From Pseudomonadota bacterium (GTDB lineage Bacteria; Desulfobacterota; Syntrophobacteria; Syntrophobacterales; Syntrophobacteraceae), in assembly GCA_023416335.1 (NCBI GenBank), contig JAEZHY010000120.1, positions 8,813 to 72,812 of the forward strand: a stretch of DNA of 64,000 nucleotides, in the 5' to 3' direction. This document shows, one piece after another, positions 17,689-26,031 of this stretch; the first letter of the stretch is position 1, and every line of letters starts with the position of its first letter. The translations under genes were made by a program, and so were the position numbers. Below the pieces are notes generated by a model that worked only from the letters and a program-made list of their open reading frames with translations, was not told the DNA's origin and ran no database searches.

Positions 17689-18578
17689 CGGGCCCCCTCT
17701 CTAACCTTCCATTGCATCAGGCGATTCCCCACCATGCGGATAAGAGCGCTGGAAAGCCAGCCGATCACGCCCAGTGTGACCATCGCGATTACGATAACCG
17801 GGTACTGCACCATGATGAACGAGTTCCAGATCAGGTAACCCAGGCCGTATTCTCCGGCGAGCATCTCGCCCGCGACAAGTGAGAACCAGGCGAAGCCCAT
17901 GCTGATCTGAAGTCCGGTAAAGATGAACGGCAGGGCACCCGGAAGAATGATTTTGAAGAAGATGTGGCGGGGTTTCGCTCCCAGGCAGTTACCTGCCCGG
18001 AAATAGACCTCGTCGATCGATTCGACGCCAAGGAGCGTATTGAGCACTGTGGCGAAGAAGGAACCAAGAAAGGTCAAAAAGATAATCGACGCCTCGCGTC
18101 CGGGCCACATCAGAATGGAGAGCGGTACCCACGCCAGCATGGGAATGGGCCGCAGGGTTTCGAGGAGCGGGAAAGTATAATCCTTGAAGGTCTTTTTCCA
18201 CCCCATGAACAAGCCGATGGGTACCCCCAGGCCGGTTGCCAGAAAGAATGCCTGAAGCACTCGCCAGATGCTTTTCAAAATATGCGAGTAGTATTCCGGC
18301 GTGTAGATGGATATGCCGTATGCGGGGTCGTGGGAAGTCCATTCCCTGTAGACGGACAGAGGACCGGGGAGCTTTTTGAACCACGGAAGTTTCAAGTATT
18401 CTGTGGTTACATACCAGAGAAGGATGAAACCCGCGATGCCCAGAATCATCAGATAAGGAGCAGAACTCTTGAGCCATTGTTTAAGAGTAAACAGCACGAT
18501 GCCCCAGGAGTTATGCGCCTCTTGTTCATGCGATGTTTCCAGGCTAGCCTTCTCTGCTTGAACTGCTGCGCTTGTCAC
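17685..18578 (-). CDS. ABC transporter permease 2, NitT/TauT type
   Basis: 297 residues from GTG 18578, chosen for its AGGAG site; the longer frame to 18638 begins in non-conserved sequence. It has a long hydrophilic N-terminus (about 35 residues), six membrane segments and the coupling loop with EVYFRAGNCLGAKPRHIFFKIILPGALPFI. It is clearly different from permease 1, so the pore is likely a heterodimer. It overlaps the following ATPase gene by four bases. Confidence 0.94.
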   Translation of the reverse strand: MTSAAVQAEKASLETSHEQEAHNSWGIVLFTLKQWLKSSAPYLMILGIAGFILLWYVTTEYLKLPWFKKLPGPLSVYREWTSHDPAYGISIYTPEYYSHILKSIWRVLQAFFLATGLGVPIGLFMGWKKTFKDYTFPLLETLRPIPMLAWVPLSILMWPGREASIIFLTFLGSFFATVLNTLLGVESIDEVYFRAGNCLGAKPRHIFFKIILPGALPFIFTGLQISMGFAWFSLVAGEMLAGEYGLGYLIWNSFIMVQYPVIVIAMVTLGVIGWLSSALIRMVGNRLMQWKVREGAR

Positions 18579-18726
18579 GACAGTGTCTCCTGTGTGCCTT
18601 TCCCCGAGGGCGCACCAAGGCTGCCCTCGGGGTAGCATTCCTTTTGTGGAGGCCGGTTCGACCGGAATATTAACGGCTGTCTCCGGCGATCAGACTGCCG
18701 GAGACGAGCTAAACCGGACCGGTCGA

Positions 18727-19839
18727 TCAGTCTTTGAAAGGTGAAGCACTCGCCGCAGCGCCTTTGATTTCGCCCAAGGTAATCTTGTCGCTCACGGGAG
18801 TGTAGCCGGCCTCTTTGAACACAGCGCGGGCAATACTGTCATCAACGGTTCCCTCAGGAGGAAGAGCGTTGATCCGCTTATCCTTGAGCAGGAACGGACC
18901 GACTTCTGCGATATTCTTCTTCTCACGTTCATTGAAGTAGAAGGACTTCCATTCACGGACCGGGTCCTTGGAATCGGCCGGCACCTGGCCGTAAATCGAA
19001 TACCAGAGGACTTTCTTGGGTACGCCGGTTGCGTGTTTTGAAACCATTTCGATTACTTTTTCCCAGTTTGCCGGATCGAGAAGGTAACGCTGTGCTTCCA
19101 GCTCGGCACGCAGATAACCCTTTGCCACGGCAGGGTACTTATCGATAAAGTCCTTGCGCATGACCAGAATTCCCAAGTCGGGGTTGTCACAGGTCCGACC
19201 GTCCGCCGCGATGCGGGCTACTCCCTCGCCGACATCGGAAGCGATACGCGAAAGTGTCGGCTCCCACAACGAGGCGGCATCGAGCTTGCCAATCCGGAAG
19301 TTGGTGCTGATGACTTCGATAGACTGATTGAGATACTCTCCGGGTTTGACATCATATTTCTGGAAGAATTTCATAAGGTACTGGTCGGAAGCGCTGCCCT
19401 TGGGAGCGGCGACTACTTTGCCGTTCAGCCACTTGGCAAGTTCCTCGGTGCTCTTGAACTGCGGGGCATCCTTGCGCACCAGCACGATCGCGCAGCGCGT
19501 GCCTTCCGACATGCCAAGCGTGGCTACCATCTTGATCTGCGCCAAATCCGGTTTCGAGCACAGGATAGTCGCGGGCATAACGCTCATATAGCCTACCTGA
19601 GCCTTATCGGCCAACATGTTGTTGGCTACAACCGTGCCCTGCAACGCACCCTGAAACTCGATCTCCGTTCCCTGGGGAACGTACTTCTTCCACAATCCAA
19701 GTTCTTCATTTACGATGGCCTGATAAGAAATCGTGTCGTATGGCTGATATCCTACGACAAATTTCTCTGCCAGGGCCTGTGAGGAAACCACCAACAGGAA
19801 CAATGCGACAAATCCCAATACGTGACGCCACAATTTCAT
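18727..19839 (-). CDS. ABC transporter substrate-binding protein, NitT/TauT (NMT1) type, exported
   Basis: 370 residues. It has a Sec signal peptide (MKLWRHVLGFVALFLLVVSS, cleavage after QALA). The mature protein starts with EKFVVGYQPYDTISYQAIVNEELGLW, then ALQGTVVANNMLADKAQVGYMSVMPATI, the pattern of TauA/SsuA-like binding proteins. It captures the periplasmic ligand for the two-permease, two-ATPase importer. It is the first gene of the operon and probably the most strongly expressed. A gap of 148 bases separates it from permease 2. The ligand cannot be told from sequence. Confidence 0.94.
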   Translation of the reverse strand: MKLWRHVLGFVALFLLVVSSQALAEKFVVGYQPYDTISYQAIVNEELGLWKKYVPQGTEIEFQGALQGTVVANNMLADKAQVGYMSVMPATILCSKPDLAQIKMVATLGMSEGTRCAIVLVRKDAPQFKSTEELAKWLNGKVVAAPKGSASDQYLMKFFQKYDVKPGEYLNQSIEVISTNFRIGKLDAASLWEPTLSRIASDVGEGVARIAADGRTCDNPDLGILVMRKDFIDKYPAVAKGYLRAELEAQRYLLDPANWEKVIEMVSKHATGVPKKVLWYSIYGQVPADSKDPVREWKSFYFNEREKKNIAEVGPFLLKDKRINALPPEGTVDDSIARAVFKEAGYTPVSDKITLGEIKGAAASASPFKD

Positions 19840-20589
19840 AGGTTCTCCTCAATAGAAAGGGTTGGATGTTGATGCCTGGATAAGGCAATACCTCAATCGC
19901 GTCCTAACGGCTATCGCGACTCAAGTCCAATTGATACTCTTTTTTCAAACCGGTTTATTAATTGAAAGGAATATATGAGCAGCAAGTTGCAAGCCTCCCA
20001 GTTGCCTTGAAGTCTCGCTCCCCCCTTGGCTACCGCAGGTCTTCCTATGCAAGCTTGATTCCATTCCGGCTTCCGGCGAACGGTCCGGGAAAGACACGGA
20101 GCAAGGCCGCTTGACGGTTGGAGCGTGACGCATTTACATACAAGTTATGGAAGATGGTTGCAGAAATGCACTCCATTAAATACCTTTTCACATCGATTCC
20201 GTAGAGTTCAAGGAGACTTACCGGTTTCGTCGCAATTATGCAACAAATTGCAGAATTGCGACTATACAATGGGCCTTCCGATGCGGGAAATTGCCGGCAT
20301 TTCGGCCAAATCATTGCATGGCCGCAACCATCGTGCCGGACGAGGATACTTCATTGCAAGGCTTAGGCCGTTTGATACGGGATATGAACGTTAATCTCAG
20401 GTCGGGTGCCGGAGCGACAGATCGATATGGTAAAGCTGACATATTGAAATTTGCAATGTAGTCGTTTAAGCTGTTTATGTTACCATCAATTCTCTAATTC
20501 GGGAAAAAATACCGGCAGTACAAAAGGACCGTCGGGATTCAGTATATTCCCTGCGCACGCATTTTCCTTACCCGATTTCAGGGGTGGCC
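19840..20589. other. 750-bp divergent control region of the BMC/ABC operon and the PAS regulator
   Basis: No gene is seen in this stretch; the short frames have no family features. It separates the leftward ABC/BMC operon from the rightward sigma-54 activator and must contain both promoters. It holds a 34-bp nested palindrome (20229-20262). On the minus strand a weak -24/-12-like sequence lies at 19993-20006 (GG and GC ten bases apart), about 155 bases before the binding-protein start and about 225 bases from the palindrome. That spacing fits an enhancer-dependent promoter, but the -12 box is poor. Confidence 0.55.
20229..20262. promoter_or_regulatory. Nested 34-bp palindrome, candidate enhancer site
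   Basis: The outer arms are GTCGCAATT and AATTGCGAC; the inner arms are TGCAA and TTGCA around a CAAA centre. Only one position pair of the 15-bp arms is mismatched. The site lies about 330 bases upstream of the PAS/sigma-54 activator gene and about 390 bases upstream of the substrate-binding protein gene. A Fis-type helix-turn-helix dimer would be expected to bind such a site. Neither arm is followed by a T-run, so it is not a terminator. Confidence 0.6.
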
Positions 20590-22005
20590 ATGGATAAACA
20601 CGACATTGCGGCACTCTACCTCAAGCACATCGACAACATCCTCGATACGCTGCAGGATGGCGTATACATAACCGACGCCAAAGGAGAGACTCTCAAAGTC
20701 AACACCATGTATGAAAAGCTGAGCGGCCTGAAGCGTGAGGAGTTGCTCGGCCGCAACGTGCGTGAACTGACCGAAAGCGGTGTATTCAACATTGTCCTGA
20801 ACCCGGATATCGTGGCAACGGGAAAATCCATCACCCGCGTGCAGACGAATATGCATAACCGGCGCATCGTCCTGAGCGGCCATCCCATCTTCGATGAAAA
20901 AGGCAACGTCGTTCTCGTAATTACTTATGCCCGAGATATTACGGTAATGTCTCAGCTGAAGGATGAAATTGCCGAACAGCGCGGCCTGATCGAAAAGTAC
21001 CAACGGAATTTCAACCAGATAAGCAAGGACATGGGGCGGCAAAACCCACTGGTCTTCACGAGTAAGGAAATGACCGGTGTCATCAGCCAGGTAAACCGAA
21101 TTGCCCCGACGGACGCAACCGTTTTGCTGCTCGGGGAAACCGGCGTGGGGAAAGACGTTCTCGCGCACAAAATCCACGAGGAGAGCCTGCGGCACGACAA
21201 GCCATTCCTCAAAGTGGACTGCACTTCTATTCCGGAAAACCTCATCGAATCGGAACTGTTCGGTTATGCTCCGGGAGCTTTTTCCGGAGCCCTCACCAAA
21301 GGCAAGAGCGGCTTCTTTGAAATGGCCGACAAGGGCACCCTCTTTCTGGATGAAATCGGCGAGCTTCCTCTTTCGATGCAGTCCAGGCTGCTTCGCGTAC
21401 TGCAGGATCAGGAAGTCGTGCAGGTCGGGTCCACACAGGCCAGAAAAGTGGACGTACGCATCATCGCGGCTACCAACCGCGACCTGATCGGAGAGGTCAA
21501 GCGCGGAACTTTCCGAAGCGATCTGTATTATCGCCTGCGAGTGGCCGTGCTCAACATTCCTCCGTTGCGGGAACGACCGGAAGATATTCTGCCCCTCGCC
21601 CATTATTTCCTCGAAAAATATGCAACCCGTTACAGAAAGCCCACGGTTCTGTCTCCCCAGGCAGAAAAAGCGATCTGCTCATATCGTTGGCCGGGAAACG
21701 TCCGGGAGTTGGAGAACATCATCCAGAGCACCGTCATCATTTGCGGGCGGGACGTGGTGGAGTTGTCGGACCTCCCGTGTGCCATGCTCAACGACCAAAA
21801 GCCACTCATCCTGGATACTTATTCGGGCAAACCGCTCAAGGAAATCATTGCGGGAATCGAACGGGACCTCATTCAGGAAGCATTGAAAACACACGGTTCC
21901 GTCAGCAAGGTGGCGGAGTTGTTTGGTGTAAACAGGGCGACGATTTTTCGGAAATTACAGATAAAACCTCCCAGGGATAACGATCATTTCCTGGATGTGG
22001 TTTAG
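20590..22005 (+). CDS. PAS-domain sigma-54-dependent transcriptional activator
   Basis: 471 residues from ATG 20590, chosen because AGGGGTGG precedes it; a GTG two codons earlier is possible. The order is an N-terminal PAS domain (about 10-120), a short coiled linker, the AAA+ domain with Walker A GETGVGKD at about 182-189, sigma-54 loop GAFSGA at about 229-234, and DEIGELP, and a Fis-type HTH at the C-terminus (VAELFGVNRATIFRKL). It has no receiver domain, so it senses its signal directly, probably through PAS. Its divergent position makes it the likely activator of the ABC/BMC operon. Confidence 0.95.
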   Translation: MDKHDIAALYLKHIDNILDTLQDGVYITDAKGETLKVNTMYEKLSGLKREELLGRNVRELTESGVFNIVLNPDIVATGKSITRVQTNMHNRRIVLSGHPIFDEKGNVVLVITYARDITVMSQLKDEIAEQRGLIEKYQRNFNQISKDMGRQNPLVFTSKEMTGVISQVNRIAPTDATVLLLGETGVGKDVLAHKIHEESLRHDKPFLKVDCTSIPENLIESELFGYAPGAFSGALTKGKSGFFEMADKGTLFLDEIGELPLSMQSRLLRVLQDQEVVQVGSTQARKVDVRIIAATNRDLIGEVKRGTFRSDLYYRLRVAVLNIPPLRERPEDILPLAHYFLEKYATRYRKPTVLSPQAEKAICSYRWPGNVRELENIIQSTVIICGRDVVELSDLPCAMLNDQKPLILDTYSGKPLKEIIAGIERDLIQEALKTHGSVSKVAELFGVNRATIFRKLQIKPPRDNDHFLDVV

Positions 22006-22073
22006 TCATCTCTCCCAAGCTGTTGCGGGTATCTCAATAAGCAAGCACACATTTAAAGGAGAGCGGAGCCGCA

Positions 22074-22098
22074 TAGGGTGGGGGAGCGAAGCGCGGTC
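22074..22098 (+). repeat. Dispersed repeat, family B, copy 1
   Basis: This segment starts TAGGGTGGGGGAGCGAAGCG and continues into CGGTC. It is nearly identical to 49849-49873, and in reverse orientation to segments at 49953 and 50345. It lies in the 155-base gap between convergent genes. The downstream bases (GGGTGCCCA) are also shared with the 49849 copy. Confidence 0.75.
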
Positions 22099-22160
22099 CG
22101 TTTTTTCGGGTGCCCACCCTTCTACACCCCTCGCCGTTCCCTTGCTTTGAGAAATTCAGG

Positions 22161-23084
22161 CTATCTCGTCGCTTCGAAATTCCGGCTGTGGACTGCCTCC
22201 TGCAAAGCTGCCAGCATCTCGTCGCACTGGGTCGTTACCTTTCTCTTTCGCCCCAATGAAAGCTCAAAGGACTTGATGTTCGTATTCTGGCGCGACAGTT
22301 TGATCACTTCGGCGGTGACCTTCTCGAAATCAGCATATGCCGCAGCGGCCTCCTCTACCAGCTTCTTTCCGTCTCCGGAAACGATACCATCCAACTTCGC
22401 CAACGACTCTTTGACTACCATGTCGGAGGCGTGTATTCCCTTCTCGATTTCATCCATTTGCGCATCGTTTGAAGCCGCTATATGGGGAGCATGCAGGTAT
22501 AATGCCTTGAATCCCGCCGACAGGGCATCGCAGCAGGATTTCAGGATATCGTTTCCATGGTCGCTGTTCGGAGTATTTCTTATCAGTTCGATCAGGCTGC
22601 GTTCAAACCGCTCCATGTTTTTGCCGCCTTCGGTGAATGACAACGTCGATGCCTTGATATTCGTATTCTCAACGGCGAAGGTAAGCAGTATGCGGTCGAT
22701 CTTCTGAAGTTCGGACCAGCAACGGTTAAACTCCCTCAGCAGGTTTTGTTCCCGGTCCGTATGATCGGCTTCTACCAGGCGGTTCAGCTCCTGTCGGTCC
22801 TGCTCGACGGCGTCCGCTTTTTCCAGCGACTCCTCGGCCAATTTACGGGAGAGTTCGTCCGTATCCGCCATAACCGCACCTTTTTCGATTTCGACGGATT
22901 TGAGCAGATTGATGCGCATCCTGGAAAGGATCTCTTCTTTTGCGGCTATTCTGCCGACAAGCCCTTCGAGATTGTGAGTGCTTCTGAGTTCGAACCCTAC
23001 AAGTACCAGGAGCACAATCAGGACAATGCCGCTTATGAGGGACAGTTTCAGCCCAAACCGTCCGTTGTGGTATTTGACACTCAC
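22161..23084 (-). CDS. Membrane-anchored tandem four-helix-bundle sensor without output domain
   Basis: 307 residues from GTG 23084, chosen for its GGAGGT site; a TTG at 23126 is the alternative. One membrane helix (about 12-32, LISGIVLIVLLVLVGFEL) is followed by a wholly helical extracytoplasmic part. It contains two copies of the 4HB_MCP signature, ENTNIKASTLS at about 140 and QNTNIKSFELS at about 267. This fold is the ligand-binding module of chemoreceptors and kinases. No second membrane helix, HAMP, methyl-accepting or kinase domain follows, so the protein is either a stand-alone ligand-binding component or a shortened receptor. Confidence 0.75.
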   Translation of the reverse strand: MSVKYHNGRFGLKLSLISGIVLIVLLVLVGFELRSTHNLEGLVGRIAAKEEILSRMRINLLKSVEIEKGAVMADTDELSRKLAEESLEKADAVEQDRQELNRLVEADHTDREQNLLREFNRCWSELQKIDRILLTFAVENTNIKASTLSFTEGGKNMERFERSLIELIRNTPNSDHGNDILKSCCDALSAGFKALYLHAPHIAASNDAQMDEIEKGIHASDMVVKESLAKLDGIVSGDGKKLVEEAAAAYADFEKVTAEVIKLSRQNTNIKSFELSLGRKRKVTTQCDEMLAALQEAVHSRNFEATR

Positions 23085-23177
23085 CCTTGCACCTCCCAGG
23101 TCCAAGCTATCTCGCACTGAGGACAAAGGAATATCCCTGCTGCTGTTCCGACGGGAATCCCTTTGTTTCCTGCCAAA

Positions 23178-24020
23178 TCAACTCCTGCTCCGATGAAACA
23201 GGTCATTGCCGAACTGCATTGCCAGCATGCAGATTGTTGCACTTCCATAAGCCATAGCCGTGCCGATATAAACACCGAATGTCGGATAAGCGATACTTAC
23301 GGTGAGGCAGTAACTTATCACGGAAATCAGGCCCTTGGGCACGTTTTTGATAATGACGTAGGCATGTTCGGGCATATATGTGAACTGAATGATCACAACC
23401 AGGGGGAGCATGATATTCGGATATGCGGCAAAAAGTCCGGCCCAGGTAGGTCCTACCGTTTTGGCCGTCGAGATTATCAGGACCACGGTCGACGCTGCAA
23501 AGAAGGCCCTGACGAGCAGCAGCCCGAAGCTCAACCTCACTCTCCTATCGATCTTCACATCCTTGATATCTCTCGCTATACGGGAAAAGATGAGGATGGA
23601 CAGAATCGGCAGCACGCTCGCGAGCACGAGATTCGACGGAAAGTAGCTGAGGATCAAAGCCGCCGCAAGATAACCGATCGACCCGACGAGGCAGGCAAGG
23701 AAGATCTGGACAACACAATTCAGCTCGCGGGCCGCCGCCGATACCCGCCAGTAGCAGTAGGAGAAGACCACGGTGGCCGCAACGCCCGCCGACGTGTGCA
23801 AAGCGCTTTCGGCGGCAAAATTCGGGCTGATCTCAAACCCCATGAAAAAGATGCTGACAGCGGCCCCAAGCGGAAATCCGGTTAGAAACCCTGCCATTTT
23901 CGGACTGACTGACTCGGCGAGCAGGGATAAAGCAACGGTGATCAGTACGACACTGCCCATTTTGACCAGGGTCATCAGGCTGAAAAGTTCATTTATGAAC
24001 TGCATACCGCTGCACCGCAT
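23178..24020 (-). CDS. Multi-pass integral membrane protein, unknown function
   Basis: 280 residues with about nine hydrophobic segments and few charges inside them. Two similar-looking halves start with VLITVALSLLAESVSPKMAGFLTGFPLGAAVS and LISTAKTVGPTWAGLFAAYPNIMLPLVVII, which suggests an inverted or direct duplication of a transporter-like unit (GF/AAYP motifs). I do not recognise the family for certain. An AGAGG sequence precedes ATG 24020; an ATG at 24005 is the alternative. It lies 13 bases after the KUP gene and may be co-transcribed with it. Confidence 0.7.
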   Translation of the reverse strand: MRCSGMQFINELFSLMTLVKMGSVVLITVALSLLAESVSPKMAGFLTGFPLGAAVSIFFMGFEISPNFAAESALHTSAGVAATVVFSYCYWRVSAAARELNCVVQIFLACLVGSIGYLAAALILSYFPSNLVLASVLPILSILIFSRIARDIKDVKIDRRVRLSFGLLLVRAFFAASTVVLIISTAKTVGPTWAGLFAAYPNIMLPLVVIIQFTYMPEHAYVIIKNVPKGLISVISYCLTVSIAYPTFGVYIGTAMAYGSATICMLAMQFGNDLFHRSRS

Positions 24021-24033
24021 CTATCCTCTGTTG

Positions 24034-25956
24034 CTACAATGCTACTCGCACTCCCAACTCAACAACCCGGTCCGGAGGGACATCGAAATATGCCGTGGCG
24101 GTCCCGGAATTTCTGGACATGTAGGCGAAAAGAGCTTTCCGCCAGCGGCTCATATTTGAATCTCCATCCGTCAGCAGGGTTTCCCGGCTAAGGTAGTATG
24201 AGGTCGAAGCCGGATCGGTGCAGAGCCCCTTCAACCCGGCAAGGTGCATTATCTTCGGCACGTCCGGTTTTTCCATGAATCCATATGAGGCAATAACGCG
24301 GTGAAAGCCCTGCCCGAGGTCTTCTATATTTACCTTTTCCGCATCCGGAACGGTAGGAATATCGGCTGAACGTATCGAGAGTATCACCACCTTTTCATGA
24401 AGCACCTTGTTATGCCTGAAGTTGTGCAGAAGCGAAACAGGTATTCCGACCGGTGACACCGACATAAAAACCGCAGTGCCCGCAACACGTTGATATTTGC
24501 AGTTTGCTACATCTTTCAGGAAAAGGTCCTCGGGGAGCCGTGATTCGAGCATCTTTTTGGCCAGCGCCTTCCGGCCGTCCTTCCAGGTTGCCAGAGCAAC
24601 GGCAATGGCCGCCGCGATGGTCAACGTGACCCAACCCCCGTCCAGGAGTTTGAGCAGGTTGGAACCGAAATAGGATACATCGAACGCAAGGAACAGGAGG
24701 AGGAGTGGAAGACCTTTCCATACGGACCAGCCCCACGTGCGGGTTACCACAAAGAAGAAAAGCAGGGATGTGAATCCCATATCGGCCGTAACGGCAATTC
24801 CATATGCCCCGGCAAGGTTGCTCGATTTCTGGAATGCGAGAACGAGCCCGATACAGGCGATCATCATCATGTAATTTACTTCGGGAATATAGATCTGTCC
24901 CTGAGTTTCCCGGGACGTATGGACCATTTTCATCCTGGGGCAAAAACCGAGTTGAATGGCCTGCTGGGTGAGGGAAAAAATTCCCGAAATCATCGCCTGG
25001 GACGCGATGATCGTAGCAATGGTGGAGAGCAGGACCATCGGATAGAGAAGCGGTCTCGGCACCAGTCCATAAAATGGATTGAACGCAAAATTGGGGTCTT
25101 TCAGCAGGAGCGCACCCTGTCCGAAGTAATTGAGGACAAGGCACGGAAATGCCAGTCCAAGCCAGGAAAGCCGAATGGGACTCCTGCCGAAGTGCCCCAT
25201 ATCGGCATAGAGTGCTTCTCCGCCGGTGATGCAGAGGACTACCGACCCGAGCACCACAATTCCGTGTAATTGATTCAATGCAAAAAACTTGTAGGCGTAA
25301 TACGGATTGATCGCACGCAGGATGTCGGGTCTGTCCACTATCTGCAGCGCGCCCATGACCGCGATCGTGATGAACCACATGATCATGACCGGGCCGAAAA
25401 CATTACCGATAACCCCGGTACCTCGATGCTGGACCAGGAATAGAAGCAGGAGCATTCCGCACGTCAGCGGCACCACTACGGGCTTTGCAGCTTCGGTCGC
25501 AACTTCGAGCCCTTCTATGGCCGACAGCACCGAGATCGCCGGAGTTATCACTCCATCGCCATACAGGAGCGACGCTCCGCACATTGCGGCAAAACCTATC
25601 ACAGCGTAGAGTTTTGGGGAGATCCTCTTTGGGTCGGTCGGCACCAATGCAAGCAGCGCGAATATTCCACCCATGCCGTGATTGTCCGCACGCATTACGA
25701 ACACCACGTACTTCACACAGATGACCATTGTCATCGACCAGAACACGAGGGACAACACACCGAATATGTTGTTCTCGCTCAAAGCGACGGCATGCGTTCC
25801 ATGGAAACACTCCCGGATGGAGTACAGAGGGCTCGTGCCGATATCGCCGTAGACAACGCCCAGAGAACCGAGCGCAAGAAGGAGCGTTGCGGGCGAGAAC
25901 AGCGGTTGCGTCTTATGACCGGAGAGATCAGTTGCCGCATTGATTTGCATCGACAT
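24034..25956 (-). CDS. kup: KUP-family potassium uptake protein
   Basis: 640 residues, the usual length. The N-terminal hallmark is LALGSLGVVYGDIGTSPLYSIRECF, followed by GMGGIFALLALVPTDPKR and VLSAIEGLEVATEA. About twelve membrane segments are followed by a cytoplasmic C-terminal domain of about 180 residues. It imports potassium by proton symport. The gene ends next to the small membrane protein gene at 23178-24020. Confidence 0.96.
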   Translation of the reverse strand: MSMQINAATDLSGHKTQPLFSPATLLLALGSLGVVYGDIGTSPLYSIRECFHGTHAVALSENNIFGVLSLVFWSMTMVICVKYVVFVMRADNHGMGGIFALLALVPTDPKRISPKLYAVIGFAAMCGASLLYGDGVITPAISVLSAIEGLEVATEAAKPVVVPLTCGMLLLLFLVQHRGTGVIGNVFGPVMIMWFITIAVMGALQIVDRPDILRAINPYYAYKFFALNQLHGIVVLGSVVLCITGGEALYADMGHFGRSPIRLSWLGLAFPCLVLNYFGQGALLLKDPNFAFNPFYGLVPRPLLYPMVLLSTIATIIASQAMISGIFSLTQQAIQLGFCPRMKMVHTSRETQGQIYIPEVNYMMMIACIGLVLAFQKSSNLAGAYGIAVTADMGFTSLLFFFVVTRTWGWSVWKGLPLLLLFLAFDVSYFGSNLLKLLDGGWVTLTIAAAIAVALATWKDGRKALAKKMLESRLPEDLFLKDVANCKYQRVAGTAVFMSVSPVGIPVSLLHNFRHNKVLHEKVVILSIRSADIPTVPDAEKVNIEDLGQGFHRVIASYGFMEKPDVPKIMHLAGLKGLCTDPASTSYYLSRETLLTDGDSNMSRWRKALFAYMSRNSGTATAYFDVPPDRVVELGVRVAL

Positions 25957-26031
25957 GTCCGGATAGTCCGAGCAGGTTTAACTGAAAAGAAATTCGCGCA
26001 ACCGCCTCATGAAAACAGTCCACCGGAATCC

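Noticed and set aside
19988..20006. Sigma-54 promoter for the ABC/BMC operon
   Set aside because: GG and GC are ten bases apart as required, but the -12 box reads AGGCT instead of TTGCA; kept only as a weak note in the intergenic entry.
23178..25956. KUP and membrane-protein pair as a novel potassium system
   Set aside because: KUP is an ordinary housekeeping transporter and the neighbour shows no feature linking it to potassium transport beyond adjacency.
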